Source: Pseudomonas oryzihabitans | GTDB lineage: Bacteria; Pseudomonadota; Gammaproteobacteria; Pseudomonadales; Pseudomonadaceae | Assembly: GCF_006384975.1 (NCBI RefSeq) | Contig: NZ_CP021645.1 | Span: 310,001 to 374,000 of the forward strand | Length of the DNA stretch: 64,000 nucleotides | Reading direction: 5' to 3' | Part shown: piece by piece, positions 18,242 through 29,173 of the stretch | How positions within the stretch are numbered: the first letter of the stretch is position 1 | How the letters are laid out: each line of letters starts with the position of its first letter | Notes under the pieces: model-generated | Seen by the model: only the letters and a program-made list of their open reading frames with translations | Database searches by the model: none | Told to the model about the DNA's origin: nothing | Translations under genes and position numbers: made by a program

Positions 18242-18472
18242 CTAGTCGTCCAGCAGCTCGCGAGGTACGTCGCGGCGCAGCACCAGCTGGCAGAGGGTGC
18301 TGTCCGGATCGAAGAGAATGACCGCCTCGCCGGTTTCCAGCGCCCGGCGCGCGCGCTGGGTGCGGGTCGCCAGGGGCGTGTCGTCGCCGTTGTCGGTGCC
18401 TTCGCGGGTGACGAAGTCCTCCAGCAGGTTGTCGAGCGTGGCGGCGGCGAGTTGGTCGTGGGGAATGATCAT
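18242..18472 (-). CDS. yheU: YheU family (UPF0270) protein
   Basis: 76 residues matching UPF0270. The segment TLDNLLEDFVTREGTD at about 12-27 is diagnostic, and GEAVILFDP follows near 48. Cytosolic, of unknown function. It is convergent with ynfA and lies 54 bp downstream of the osmolyte operon, in the same direction. Confidence 0.92.
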   Translation of the reverse strand: MIIPHDQLAAATLDNLLEDFVTREGTDNGDDTPLATRTQRARRALETGEAVILFDPDSTLCQLVLRRDVPRELLDD

Positions 18473-18526
18473 GGTGTGGTGCCTGGAAAAAAGCGCCCAG
18501 GATACCCCAGGCGCAGGTCATGGCTC

Positions 18527-19714
18527 TTATTTGCTGCCGTCGCCGACCACCTCTTCCAGGGGTGGCAACTGGGTCTGGTTATCCAGGTGCGTGTCCTCGG
18601 GCAGCAACTGGTGGCCGAAGCGTTCCAGGGAGCTGTCGGCGGGCTGGGCATCGCTGTCGAACACCGGCGGGCTGAGGATGTAGCCGGTCAGCAACTGGCT
18701 GAGCGCGGCCAGGCTGACGATATGGGTACGCTCGTAGCCGTGGGTCGCATCGCAACCGAAGGCCAACAAGGCGACCCGCACGTCCTGCCCGGAGCTGATC
18801 GCCGAGTGGGCATCGCTGTAGTAGTAGCGGAACAGATCGCGCCGTACCGGGATGTCGTTACGCTCGGCCAGACGCAGCAGGTGGCGTGACAGGTGATAGT
18901 CGTAAGGCCCCGCCGAATCCTGCATGGCCACGCTGACGCGATGCTCGTCGGATCTCTGCCCCGGGGCGACCGGGGCGATGTCGATGCCGACGAATTCGCT
19001 GACGTCCCAGGGCAGGGCGCCGGCGGCCCCCGAGCCGACCTCTTCGGTGATGGTGAACAGCGGATGGCAGTCGATGGGCGGCGTCTGGCCGCTTTCCTTG
19101 AGCATCTTGAGCGCGGTGAGCAGGGCGGCGACGCCGGCCTTGTCGTCCAGATGGCGCGAGCTGATGTAGCCGCTATCGGTGAATTCGGGCAGCGGATCGA
19201 AGGCGACGAAATCGCCGATCTGGACGCCCAGTTGCTCCGTCTCGTGACGGCTCTTGGTCACGGCATCCAGGCGCAGTTCGATGTGATCCCAGCTCACCGG
19301 CATCTTGTCGATTTCGGTGTTGAAGGCATGACCCGAGGCCAGCAACGGCAGCACGCTGCCTCTCAGGGTGCCATCGTCGGTGAACAGGCTGACGCGGCTG
19401 CCCTCGGCGAAGCGGCTCGACCAGTGGCCGACCGCCGCCAGGCCCAGGCGGCCGTTGTCCTTGATCTCGCGGACGATGGCGCCGATGGTGTCCAGGTGCG
19501 CCGAGACCGCGCGATCCGGGCTCTCCTTGTGGCCCTTGATCGTAGCGCGGATGGTGCCGCGGCGGGTCAGCTCGAAGGGGATGTCCAGTTCGTTCAGCCG
19601 TTCGGCCACGTACATGACGATGGTGTCGGTGAAACCCGTGGGGCTGGGGATCGCCAGCAGGTCCAGCAGGACCTTGCGCAGGTAGTCCAGATCGGGTTCG
19701 GGTAGTCGAGTCAT
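18527..19714 (-). CDS. M42-family peptidase of the NAGGN osmolyte operon
   Basis: 395 residues, an M42-type metalloaminopeptidase-like protein of the subgroup found beside N-acetylglutaminylglutamine amide synthesis genes. The metal-binding pattern is visible: SAHLDTIG near 70, DDKAG near 190 and ITEEVGSGAAG near 222. In this context it may trim precursors or degrade the osmolyte when stress ends (inference). The start overlaps the stop of the synthetase gene by 4 nt (ATGA), showing translational coupling. Confidence 0.93.
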   Translation of the reverse strand: MTRLPEPDLDYLRKVLLDLLAIPSPTGFTDTIVMYVAERLNELDIPFELTRRGTIRATIKGHKESPDRAVSAHLDTIGAIVREIKDNGRLGLAAVGHWSSRFAEGSRVSLFTDDGTLRGSVLPLLASGHAFNTEIDKMPVSWDHIELRLDAVTKSRHETEQLGVQIGDFVAFDPLPEFTDSGYISSRHLDDKAGVAALLTALKMLKESGQTPPIDCHPLFTITEEVGSGAAGALPWDVSEFVGIDIAPVAPGQRSDEHRVSVAMQDSAGPYDYHLSRHLLRLAERNDIPVRRDLFRYYYSDAHSAISSGQDVRVALLAFGCDATHGYERTHIVSLAALSQLLTGYILSPPVFDSDAQPADSSLERFGHQLLPEDTHLDNQTQLPPLEEVVGDGSK

Positions 19715-21450
19715 AGCGGAACCTCCCGAGAGAGCGGGAACAGCAGGTCGATGAAGCGTTCGGCGGTGGGATGTGGCTCGTGATTGGCCAGGCCCGGCCG
19801 CTCGTTGGCTTCGATGATGACGTAGTCGGGTGCATCGGCAGCGCTGACCAGCAGGTCCATGCCGGTCACCGGAATGTCCAGCGCCCGCGCCGCCTGGATG
19901 GCCGCATCGGCCAGTACCGGGTGGAGGATGCCCGTGACATCTTCGAGGATGCCACCGGTGTGCAGGTTGGCGGTCTTGCGCACCGCCAGGTGGGTACCGG
20001 TGGGTAGCACACTGTCCCAGTCATAGCCGGCACCCCGGATCACGCGTTCGGTTTCTTCGTCGAGCGGAATGCGCGACTCGCCACCGGTAGCCGCCTGACG
20101 CCTACGACTCTGGGCCTCGATCAGCTCCCTGACACTGTGCTGGCCGTCGCCGACGATTTCCGCCGGACGCCGAATGGCAGCGGCCACCACTTCGTGGCCG
20201 ATGACCACCACGCGCAGATCGAGTCCTTGGTGGAAGCTCTCCAGCAGGACGCGGTCGTCATAGCGGCGGGCGGCCTGGATGGCTGTGGCGAGGTGTTCGG
20301 CGTCGCGGATATCCACCGCAACGCCCTTGCCTTGCTCGCCATTGACCGGCTTGACCACCAGGGCGCCATGCTTTTGCAGGAAGGCGGCATTGTCTTCGTC
20401 ACTGCCCGCCAGGCATTGCTCCGGCACCCGCAGGCCGGCGCGGGCCAGGGTGCGGCTGGTCAGCACCTTGTCGGCACAGAGGGTCATGGTCACCGCGGAG
20501 GTGAGGTCGGTCAGGGACTCGCGGCAGCGGAGGCGCCGGTTGCCCTGGATCAGGGTGAAAAGACCGCCTTCGGCATCGTCCACCTGCACCTCGATACCAC
20601 GTCTCAGGGCTTCGTCGACGATGATCCGCGCATAGGGATTGAGGTCGGCGGCCGGACCGGGGCCGAGGAACAGCGTCTGGTTGATGCCGTTCTTGCACTT
20701 GATGGCGAAGGTCTGCAGCGGCCGGAAACCCAGCTTGTCGTAGAGCCGCTTGGCCTGCTGGTTGTCGTGCAGCACCGACAGATCCAGATAGGCCAGGCCA
20801 CGGCTGGCGTAGTGCTCGACCAGGTGGCGCACCAGGGCTTCGCCGACGCCGGGACGGCTGCATTCCGGCGAGACGGCCAGGCACCACAGGGAGGAACCGC
20901 CATCGGGGTCTTGGAACGCCTTCACGTGATTGAGGCCCATCACCGAACCGATGATGGCGCCGCTATCGTCGTCTTCCGCCAGCCAATAGACCGGACCACC
21001 CTTGTGGCGGGGCGTCAGCCGCTCGGTATCGACGGGCAGCATGTGGCGTTGCTGGTAGAGGCGGTTGATCTCGCTCCAGTCCTGCGCGGAGCAGGCGCGC
21101 CGGATGCGGAAGCCGCGATAGATGCGCCGCGCGGGGCGGTAGTCGCTGAACCAGAGGCGCAGGGTATCCGAGGGATCGAGGAACAGTTGCTGGGGCGCCT
21201 GGGCCAGCACCTGGTGGGGCGCGGCGACATAAAGCGCGATATCACGCTCGCCCGGCGTTTCGCTCAGCAGCTCCTTGGCCAGGCTCGCGGGATCGGGATA
21301 GGTATGGCCGATGAGCAGGCGCCCCCAGCCGCAATGCAGGCAAAGAGGCTGGGAGGTGGGGTGGTCGCCTTCCGCCAGGCGGGCCTGCAGCCGCTCGTAG
21401 GAGGGCGTCTGGGCGCGCTGGAGGCGTTGGTTGTAGCTGGTCGCTTTCAT
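19711..21450 (-). CDS. ngg: N-acetylglutaminylglutamine synthetase (GNAT plus ATP-grasp)
   Basis: 579 residues. The N-terminal half contains a GNAT domain (about 100-260), with the acetyl-CoA-binding pattern CSRPGVGEALVRHL near 196. The C-terminal half is an ATP-grasp ligase, with VKPVNGEQGKGV near 368 and EANERPGL near the end. The fusion makes N-acetylglutaminylglutamine from two glutamines and acetyl-CoA, which AsnO then amidates to give the compatible solute NAGGN. It lies 13 bp after asnO and overlaps the peptidase gene by 4 nt. Osmotic induction is expected from family knowledge. Confidence 0.95.
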   Translation of the reverse strand: MKATSYNQRLQRAQTPSYERLQARLAEGDHPTSQPLCLHCGWGRLLIGHTYPDPASLAKELLSETPGERDIALYVAAPHQVLAQAPQQLFLDPSDTLRLWFSDYRPARRIYRGFRIRRACSAQDWSEINRLYQQRHMLPVDTERLTPRHKGGPVYWLAEDDDSGAIIGSVMGLNHVKAFQDPDGGSSLWCLAVSPECSRPGVGEALVRHLVEHYASRGLAYLDLSVLHDNQQAKRLYDKLGFRPLQTFAIKCKNGINQTLFLGPGPAADLNPYARIIVDEALRRGIEVQVDDAEGGLFTLIQGNRRLRCRESLTDLTSAVTMTLCADKVLTSRTLARAGLRVPEQCLAGSDEDNAAFLQKHGALVVKPVNGEQGKGVAVDIRDAEHLATAIQAARRYDDRVLLESFHQGLDLRVVVIGHEVVAAAIRRPAEIVGDGQHSVRELIEAQSRRRQAATGGESRIPLDEETERVIRGAGYDWDSVLPTGTHLAVRKTANLHTGGILEDVTGILHPVLADAAIQAARALDIPVTGMDLLVSAADAPDYVIIEANERPGLANHEPHPTAERFIDLLFPLSREVPL

Positions 21451-21463
21451 GCGTCTTGCACCC

Positions 21464-23236
21464 TCACAGTCCGTGCTCGCTCAGCCAAAGGTTGAGCGCC
21501 GCCAGTTGCCAGAGCTTGGAGCCGCGCAGCGGAGTGATGCGGTCGGCTGGATTGGTCAGCAGGCGATCGATCTCCGCGGTCTCGAACAGGCCGCGATCCT
21601 GGCTGGGGTCCAGCAGCAGTTCGCGTACCCAGGTCAGGGTGTTGCCTTCCAGGTGTTTGAGGCCCGGCACCGGGAAATAGCCCTTGGGCCGGTCGATCAC
21701 CTCATGGGGGATCACCTTGCGCGCCGCCGCTTTCAGCACCTGCTTGCCACCGTCGCCCAGCTTGAACTCGGCCGGGATGCGCGCTGAGAGTTCGGCCAGG
21801 CGATAGTCGAGGAAGGGCACCCGGGCTTCCAGGCCCCAGGCCATGGTCATGTTGTCGACCCGCTTGACCGGGTCGTCCACCAGCATCACGGTGCTGTCCA
21901 GGCGCAGGGCCTTGTCGACCCCGGCGCTGGCACCCGGCTTGGCGAAGTGCTGGCGGACGAAGGCCTCGGCGGCGTCTTCCTCCAGGCGCACGCCGGCCTG
22001 CACGGTGGCGGCGTACTGGGCGTAATCCCGGTCGAAGAAGGCCGCGCGATAGGCGGCGAAGGGATCGGCAGCGCCGTGCACCTGGGGATACCAGTGGTAA
22101 CCGGCGAAGAGTTCGTCCGCACCCTGGCCGCTCTGTACCACCTTGCAGTGCTTGGAGACTTCCCGCGACAGCAGGTAGAAGGCGATGCAATCGTGGCTCA
22201 CCATCGGCTCGCTCATGGCGGAGAAGGCGTGCGGCAGCTGCTGGATGATCTCGTCTTCGGCGATGCGCAACTGTTGGTGGCGGGTGCCGTAGTGGTTGGC
22301 GATCAGATTGGAATACTGGAATTCGTCGCCGCGCTCGCCGCCGGCATCCTCGAAGCCGATGGAGAAGGTCAGCAGGTCCTTGACCCCCGCGTCGTGCAAC
22401 AGGCCGACCAGCAGGCTCGAATCCACGCCGCCCGATAGCAGCACGCCCACTTCCCGCGCGGCGCGCTGGCGGATCGCCACGGCGTCTTTCAGACCGTGCA
22501 GGACGCGCTCGGCCCAGTCGTCCAGGGTGAAGCGGCGTTCGTCTTCGTGGGGGCCATAGTCGAGGGTCCACCAGGTCTCCTGGTGCTGCTTGCCGGAGGC
22601 GTCCACGGTCATCCAGGTCGCTGGCGGCAGTTTCTGTACGCCTTGCAGGATGGTCCGGGGCGCCGGGACCACGGCGTGGAAGTTCAGGTAATGGTTGAGG
22701 GCGACCGGGTCGATGCGGGTATCGATGTCCCCGGCTTCCAGCAGGGCGGGCAGGCTGGAGGCGAATCTCAGGCGCTTGTCGGTGAAGGACAGGTACAGCG
22801 GCTTGATGCCGAGGCGGTCACGGGCGATGAACAGCCGGCCAGTGTCGCGTTCCCAGATGGCGAAGGCGAACATGCCGTTGAGCTTGGGCAGCATGTCCTT
22901 GCCCCAGGCGTGATAGGCCTTGAGCAGGATCTCGGTGTCGCCGCCCGAATGGAAGCGATAACCCTTGGCCTCCAGCTCGGTGCGCAGTTCCGGGTAGTTG
23001 TAGATGGCGCCGTTGAACACCATGGAGAGGCCCAGCTCCGGCTCGATCATGGGTTGGCCCGAGGCCTCCGCCAGATCCATGATCTTCAGCCGCCGATGGC
23101 CGAGGGCGACCGGCCCCTGGCTGTGGAAGCCCCAGGCATCGGGGCCGCGCTGTTCCAGGCGGTGGGTAATGCGCTCCACCGCGCTGATGGCTGCGGGTTG
23201 TTGATCGAAACGAAGCTCGCCGGCGATGCCGCACAT
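21464..23236 (-). CDS. asnO: N-acetylglutaminylglutamine amidotransferase (asparagine-synthetase-like)
   Basis: 590 residues. It starts MCGIAGE, so Cys2 is the N-terminal nucleophile of a class II glutamine amidotransferase. The C-terminal half is an asparagine-synthetase domain, with the pyrophosphate loop LLSGGVDSSLL near 265. It forms the terminal amide of NAGGN. First gene of a three-gene operon on this strand; an AGAGG site precedes the ATG. The operon promoter should lie in 23237-23560. Confidence 0.95.
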   Translation of the reverse strand: MCGIAGELRFDQQPAAISAVERITHRLEQRGPDAWGFHSQGPVALGHRRLKIMDLAEASGQPMIEPELGLSMVFNGAIYNYPELRTELEAKGYRFHSGGDTEILLKAYHAWGKDMLPKLNGMFAFAIWERDTGRLFIARDRLGIKPLYLSFTDKRLRFASSLPALLEAGDIDTRIDPVALNHYLNFHAVVPAPRTILQGVQKLPPATWMTVDASGKQHQETWWTLDYGPHEDERRFTLDDWAERVLHGLKDAVAIRQRAAREVGVLLSGGVDSSLLVGLLHDAGVKDLLTFSIGFEDAGGERGDEFQYSNLIANHYGTRHQQLRIAEDEIIQQLPHAFSAMSEPMVSHDCIAFYLLSREVSKHCKVVQSGQGADELFAGYHWYPQVHGAADPFAAYRAAFFDRDYAQYAATVQAGVRLEEDAAEAFVRQHFAKPGASAGVDKALRLDSTVMLVDDPVKRVDNMTMAWGLEARVPFLDYRLAELSARIPAEFKLGDGGKQVLKAAARKVIPHEVIDRPKGYFPVPGLKHLEGNTLTWVRELLLDPSQDRGLFETAEIDRLLTNPADRITPLRGSKLWQLAALNLWLSEHGL

Positions 23237-23560
23237 GGTTGGGTGCCTCTTGAGTCCTTGGGATGCGGCGCGGGGAGTTCAGTCCTGAACCCGGCGTGCG
23301 CATCCAATGCGTGTGGACTTCTCGGATCCTTGAAAAGCCAGTGCAGGGCGTGGTGCGTACGGGTAGGCGCGGAAGAGGGCAGCTCGTCTGCCGGAGTTCA
23401 TCGGCCTGGCCGCACGCATCGACCGACGACGGGTCTCATGCAACGTGGAGATGCCGCCAGTCAGGGCCTCAGGTTACGAGCCCCAAGCGCGGCGGATGGT
23501 TCCATGGCGAGGCTCAGAGCTGTCGCTGACGTCACAGGCAGGGCTGCGAGAGTCCTACTT
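23237..23560. other. divergent intergenic region, asnO / L31
   Basis: About 320 bp without a gene that I can support. It must hold the osmolyte operon promoter (reading left), but I could not pick a convincing -35/-10 pair there by eye. The right end leads into the A/T-rich promoter of the L31 gene. Confidence 0.45.
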
Positions 23561-23562
23561 AT

Positions 23563-23579
23563 ATGTTATAATGTATCTT
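23563..23579 (+). promoter_or_regulatory. candidate Zur operator overlapping the -10 of the L31 gene
   Basis: The A/T-rich stretch contains GTTATA (23565-23570), one base, then TGTATC (23572-23577), an imperfect dyad like the GTTATA-n-TATAAC Zur consensus; the right half matches 4 of 6. The same bases include a perfect -10 TATAAT (23567-23572). Binding here would block RNA polymerase, as expected for a zinc-repressed paralogue. Confidence 0.5.
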
Positions 23580-23633
23580 TATCGAGCGTGCCGATGGACA
23601 TCCCGTCACAGGCGCCAGAGCAGGAGACGCAAC

Positions 23634-23894
23634 ATGAAACCCGGTATCCATCCCAACTACCGCCCCGTGCTGTTCCACGACACCACTTCGGACACCTACT
23701 TCCTGATCCGCTCCACCGCCGAGAGCGACCGTACCCAGGAGTACGAAGGCCAGGTCTACCCCTACATCAGCCTCGACGTGTCCAGCGCCTCGCACCCCAT
23801 CTACACCGGTGAGCAGCGTCAGATGAAGGTGGAAGGTCGCGTGTCGAGCTTCAACAAGAAGTTCGCCGGCTTCCCGGGCGGCAACAGCAAGTAA
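23634..23894 (+). CDS. rpmE2: 50S ribosomal protein L31 type B (zinc-free)
   Basis: 86 residues, the length of type B L31, against about 70 for the zinc-binding type. It contains no cysteine, so it lacks the CxxC zinc motif (C- form). Such paralogues replace the zinc-binding L31 during zinc starvation, releasing zinc; they are usually repressed by Zur. The ATG at 23634 follows CAGGAGA. It is convergent with metR, whose stop lies 23 bp beyond. Confidence 0.95.
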   Translation: MKPGIHPNYRPVLFHDTTSDTYFLIRSTAESDRTQEYEGQVYPYISLDVSSASHPIYTGEQRQMKVEGRVSSFNKKFAGFPGGNSK

Positions 23895-23917
23895 GCCCCC
23901 GAGAGCAGCGCGCCGGT

Positions 23918-24835
23918 TCAGCGCGCGCTGCTGACCCCTTCGAGGGTGGCGAACGAGGTGTCCTTCGCGGTCAGCAGGAAGTCCTGCATGAAGGGCGCCT
24001 CGAGCATGTCTTCGCGGATCGCCGCGTAGAGCGTTGCATAGAGGCCTTTTTCACCCAGCCTGCGCGCGGTGACGTACCCGCGCGAGCTGTATTCGTGGAT
24101 GGCCCAGTTGGGCAGGCAGCAAACGCCGCGACCCGACGCCACCAGCTGCAGCATCATCACCGTCATCTCCGCCGTGCGTATCGACAACGGCTCGACATCG
24201 GCCGGATCGAGGAAGCGGGTGAAGATATCCAGGCGATCGCGCTCCACCGGATAGGTGATCTGGGTTTCCGCAGCCAGGTCCTGGGGCACGATAAAGGGAC
24301 GCTGCGCCAGTGGATGCTGGTTGGCCACGGCCAGCAGGGCTTCATAGGTGAACAGCGGCACATAGGTGACCCCGGAGAGGTCCACTGGATCGGCCGTCAC
24401 CACCAGGTCCAGATCACCGCGTGCCAGCGCCGGCAGTGGCGCGAAGGAGAAGCCGGACGCCAGGTCCAGCTCCACCTCCGGCCAGGAATCGCGGAATTGA
24501 TCGATGGTCGGCATCAGCCATTGGAAGCAGCTATGGCATTCGATGGCCATGTGCAGCCGGCCCGCCGTGCCCCCCACCAGTCGCGCCAGGTCCCGCTCGG
24601 CGCTGCGCAGATGCGGCAGCACCGCGTCCGCGGTCTGCAACAGGCGCAGGCCGGCGCTGGTGAAGCGAATCGGCTTGGTCTTGCGGATGAACAGCGGGGT
24701 ACCCAGGCGTTCCTCCAGTTCCTTGAACTGGTGGGAGAGGGCGGACTGGGTCAGGTGCAGGCGTTCCGCAGCTTCCACCAGACTGGAGGATTCGCGGAGG
24801 GCATGCAGGGTCTTGAGATGGCGGAGTTCGAACAT
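23918..24835 (-). CDS. metR: LysR-type regulator MetR
   Basis: 305 residues, the exact length and pattern of MetR. The N-terminal helix-turn-helix (about 1-60) contains LHLTQSALSHQFKELEE, and the effector domain follows. MetR activates methionine synthesis genes such as metE and metH with homocysteine as co-inducer, and represses its own gene. A perfect MetR box lies 30 bp upstream of its start. metE is not divergent here as it is in enterobacteria. Confidence 0.92.
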   Translation of the reverse strand: MFELRHLKTLHALRESSSLVEAAERLHLTQSALSHQFKELEERLGTPLFIRKTKPIRFTSAGLRLLQTADAVLPHLRSAERDLARLVGGTAGRLHMAIECHSCFQWLMPTIDQFRDSWPEVELDLASGFSFAPLPALARGDLDLVVTADPVDLSGVTYVPLFTYEALLAVANQHPLAQRPFIVPQDLAAETQITYPVERDRLDIFTRFLDPADVEPLSIRTAEMTVMMLQLVASGRGVCCLPNWAIHEYSSRGYVTARRLGEKGLYATLYAAIREDMLEAPFMQDFLLTAKDTSFATLEGVSSAR

Positions 24836-24864
24836 GGAGCGGACACTGGAAATAAAGGCGCATC

Positions 24865-24879
24865 ATGAACGTATTTCAT
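24865..24879. promoter_or_regulatory. MetR box
   Basis: ATGAA-CGTAT-TTCAT is a perfect dyad that contains the MetR consensus TGAA-N5-TTCA. Its place 30 bp before metR suggests autoregulation. Confidence 0.75.
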
Positions 24880-24972
24880 GTGGCTGCCTATGCCTAGGCC
24901 GCTCTGAATGAACTGGCTACGTCGCGTTGGCCGTGGCTAACCCGAATGGAGCTACGCGAGCATCTCTGTCGC

Positions 24973-25008
24973 AAAAAAGTAGACCCGGACACTTCGAGTG
25001 TCCGGGTC
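24973..25008 (-). terminator. Rho-independent terminator after glpD
   Basis: The perfect 11-bp stem 24982-24992/24998-25008 has a 5-nt loop. On the minus strand it is followed by a run of six T (24973-24978). It begins 10 bp after the glpD stop. Confidence 0.92.
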
Positions 25009-25017
25009 TTGGCCGGC

Positions 25018-26544
25018 TCAGGCTGCGTTGCTGCCTTTCGCAGCCTGGGTTTCGGCATGAGCCAGAACGTGCTCCAGGGCGATCCGCTCGGCCTCGCTGA
25101 ACACCAGGCCCAGCTTGGTCCGGCGCCAGAGGATGTCATCGGCGCTCGTCGCCCATTCCTGGCGCTGCAGATAGTCCACTTCACGCTCATGCAGGTCCGC
25201 ACCTATCACCGCTCCCAGCTCTTCTACGGACCGGGCTTCGCCGAGCAGCGTCCAGACGCGGCTGCCGTAGGTGGTGGCCCAGCGGTGGGCCAGGGCGGGC
25301 GTCAGGCCGCTGACTTTCTCCAGCAGTTCGCGGGTCAAGGCTTGCGGGGTGCTCATGTCTTCGCCACCCGGTAGCGGTGCGGCAGCGGTCCAGCTATCAC
25401 CGAGTGTGGGGAAGTAGGGCTGCAGTTGCGCCATCGCCGACTCGGCCAGCTTGCGATAGGTGGTCAGCTTGCCGCCGAACACCGACAGCAGCGGCGCGCC
25501 CTGTTCCTCGGCCAGCGACAGGGTGTAGTCGCGAGTGATGGCCGAAGGGTTGTCCGATTCGTCGTCGCACAGCGGACGCACACCGGAAAAACTGTGCAGC
25601 ACATCGTCTCGGCTGAGCTGCTTGCGGAAATGGGCGTTGGCCACGCCGAGGACATAGTCCATTTCCTGCTCGGTGATGCTCACCTTGGCCGGATCGCCCT
25701 GATACTCGCGATCCGTAGTGCCAATCATGGTGTAGCGCCCCAGATAGGGGATGGCGAAGACGATGCGGCGGTCTTCGTTCTGCATGATGTAGGCCTGCTC
25801 GCCTTCGTACAGCTTGGGCACGATGACATGGCTGCCCTGGATCAGGCGAATACCATAGGGTGATTTCTGCTGCAGATCCTGGCGGATGAAGCTGGCCACC
25901 CAGGGGCCAGCGGCATTGACCAGCGCCTTGGCGCGAATCTGCCGACGACCCTGCGGGCCTTCGAGTTCGACTTCCCACTGCCCCTCTACCCGACGGGCGC
26001 TCAGGCAGTGGGTACGGGTGACGATCTCGGCGCCTTTTTCCCGGGCCTGCATGGCATTGAGTACCACCAGGCGGGCATCGTCCACCCAGCAATCCGAATA
26101 CTCGAACCCTTTCTTGATCTCGGCCTTCAGCGGGCCATGGGCATCGAACTTCAGGCTGCGCGAGCCCGGCAGCTTTTCGCGCTTGCCCAGGTGGTCATAA
26201 AGGAAGAGGCCGGCGCGGATCATCCAGGCCGGACGCAGATGCGGACGGTGCGGCAGCACGAAGCGCATCGGCTTGACGATATGGGGGGCCTTGGCCAGGA
26301 GCACTTCGCGCTCGGCGAGGGCTTCGCGCACCAAGCGGAACTCATGATGCTCCAGATAGCGCAGGCCACCATGGATCAGCTTGCTGCTGGCGGACGAGGT
26401 ATGGCTGGCCAGATCGTCGCGTTCGCAAAGGAACACCGACAGCCCCCGGCCCGCGGCGTCAGCTGCGATGCCTACGCCGTTGATGCCACCGCCGATGACG
26501 GCGAGATCGTAGGTAGGAGAGGTTGCGGTAGGTGCCTGGGCCAT
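25018..26544 (-). CDS. glpD: glycerol-3-phosphate dehydrogenase, aerobic
   Basis: 508 residues. A membrane-associated FAD enzyme that oxidises glycerol 3-phosphate to dihydroxyacetone phosphate and passes electrons to quinone. The FAD-binding loop is VIGGGINGVGIAADAAGRG near residue 17, and the ATG-like motif SVFGGKLTTYRKLA is near 352. Last gene of the glycerol locus, with its own candidate GlpR sites and promoter upstream and a strong terminator downstream. A GGAG site precedes the ATG. Confidence 0.97.
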   Translation of the reverse strand: MAQAPTATSPTYDLAVIGGGINGVGIAADAAGRGLSVFLCERDDLASHTSSASSKLIHGGLRYLEHHEFRLVREALAEREVLLAKAPHIVKPMRFVLPHRPHLRPAWMIRAGLFLYDHLGKREKLPGSRSLKFDAHGPLKAEIKKGFEYSDCWVDDARLVVLNAMQAREKGAEIVTRTHCLSARRVEGQWEVELEGPQGRRQIRAKALVNAAGPWVASFIRQDLQQKSPYGIRLIQGSHVIVPKLYEGEQAYIMQNEDRRIVFAIPYLGRYTMIGTTDREYQGDPAKVSITEQEMDYVLGVANAHFRKQLSRDDVLHSFSGVRPLCDDESDNPSAITRDYTLSLAEEQGAPLLSVFGGKLTTYRKLAESAMAQLQPYFPTLGDSWTAAAPLPGGEDMSTPQALTRELLEKVSGLTPALAHRWATTYGSRVWTLLGEARSVEELGAVIGADLHEREVDYLQRQEWATSADDILWRRTKLGLVFSEAERIALEHVLAHAETQAAKGSNAA

Positions 26545-26558
26545 GGTGTCTCCTTTGA

Positions 26559-26590
26559 AACGAACATAATTATTCGGTTTCGAACATGAT
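26559..26590 (-). promoter_or_regulatory. candidate GlpR operators before glpD
   Basis: Two overlapping dyads built from CGAACAT half-sites: AACGAACATAA (26559-26569) and ATTATTCG-GTTT-CGAACATG (26569-26588). The second matches the known GlpR pattern of TTCG and CGAA halves around four A/T-rich bases. They lie 15 to 46 bp before the glpD start. Confidence 0.6.
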
Positions 26591-26640
26591 AGCCCAGTAA
26601 AAATCCAGCTTCCAGCAGGGCTCCCCTTTTGAGACCGCTA

Positions 26641-26663
26641 AAACGAACAAAAACGAATATTTA
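26641..26663 (-). promoter_or_regulatory. second candidate GlpR operator before glpD
   Basis: AAACGAACAAAAACGAATATT repeats the CGAACA and CGAATATT halves, but as direct rather than inverted half-sites. It lies about 100 bp before the glpD start, between glpD and glpR. Confidence 0.4.
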
Positions 26664-26698
26664 CGAAGGTTGCCCGACGAGTGGTCGGTACCCAGGAG

Positions 26699-27463
26699 TC
26701 AGCGTGGCCGGGCAATCTCCACCTTGACCTGCCATTCCTTGAGGCAGCGGGCAAAGGCGGGCGAGGGTTCGCGCTCGGTGAACAGTTGATCGATCTGTTC
26801 GAGGCTGCCCAGGCGAATCATGGCGTTGCGACCGAACTTGCTCGAATCGGCGGCGAGGAACACCTGGCGGGCGTTATGGATGATGGCCTGGGAGACGCAG
26901 ACTTCCTGATAGTCGAAGTCCAGCAGGGTGCCGTCCTCGTCGATGCCGCTGATGCCGACCAGGGCATAGTCGACCTTGAATTGCTTGATGAAGTCAGCGG
27001 TGGCCTGGCCCACCACACCGCCGTCGCTGCGCACCTTGCCGCTGGCGATCAGGACATCGAAATCGTCCTTGGCACTGAGGATGTTCGCCACGTGCAGGTT
27101 GTTGGTGATCACCTTGAGGCTGCGGTGCCCGAGCAGCGCATGGGCGATGGCCTCGGTGGTGGTGCCGATGTTGATGAACAGGGAGGCGTGATCCGGTACC
27201 GCGGCGGCGACGGCTTCAGCGATCAGGCGCTTTTCCTCGCGCATCTGGCCGGCTCTCATGCTGTATTCGGTGTTTTCCACGCTGGAGTCGTGGGCGGCAC
27301 CGCCATGGTAGCGGCGCAGCAGTCCGGCTTCGGCGAGCTGATTGATGTCGCGGCGGATCGTCTGGGGAGTGACGGAGAAATGCTGGGCCAGTTCTTCGAT
27401 ACTGACGTAGCCACGCTCACGGACCAATTCGAGAATCTGCTGTTGGCGAGGCGCCAGGCTCAT
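26699..27463 (-). CDS. glpR: glycerol regulon repressor GlpR (DeoR family)
   Basis: 254 residues from the ATG at 27463, which has AAGGAAG upstream; the frame continues to 27622 without support. The DeoR helix-turn-helix is at about 5-57 ([21 protein letters not shown]). The C-terminal sensor domain has the phosphosugar-binding pattern [11 protein letters not shown] near 122. It represses glpF, glpK and glpD and is released by glycerol 3-phosphate. It lies between glpK and glpD, the usual Pseudomonas order. Confidence 0.95.
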   Translation of the reverse strand: MSLAPRQQQILELVRERGYVSIEELAQHFSVTPQTIRRDINQLAEAGLLRRYHGGAAHDSSVENTEYSMRAGQMREEKRLIAEAVAAAVPDHASLFINIGTTTEAIAHALLGHRSLKVITNNLHVANILSAKDDFDVLIASGKVRSDGGVVGQATADFIKQFKVDYALVGISGIDEDGTLLDFDYQEVCVSQAIIHNARQVFLAADSSKFGRNAMIRLGSLEQIDQLFTEREPSPAFARCLKEWQVKVEIARPR

Positions 27464-27543
27464 TGCGGCTTCCTTGGATGTTCGACTAAACCCGCAGAGG
27501 ATGCCGTAGGTGATCGATACTGAAAAGCGCTTGTCGCGCAAAG

Positions 27544-27574
27544 CAAGACCGGCGTCGGGAAGACGCCGGTCTTG
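27544..27574 (-). terminator. terminator after glpK
   Basis: A perfect 13-bp stem (27544-27556 with 27562-27574) with a 5-nt loop lies between the glpK stop and glpR. The T run after it on the minus strand is short, so some read-through into glpR is possible. Confidence 0.7.
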
Positions 27575-27634
27575 GCTAGGGCTTGGCTGAACAATCGCCC
27601 TGCCAGAGCAGAGGCGTTTCAAGCCGGGCCTGGG

Positions 27635-29173
<1,539 letters not shown>

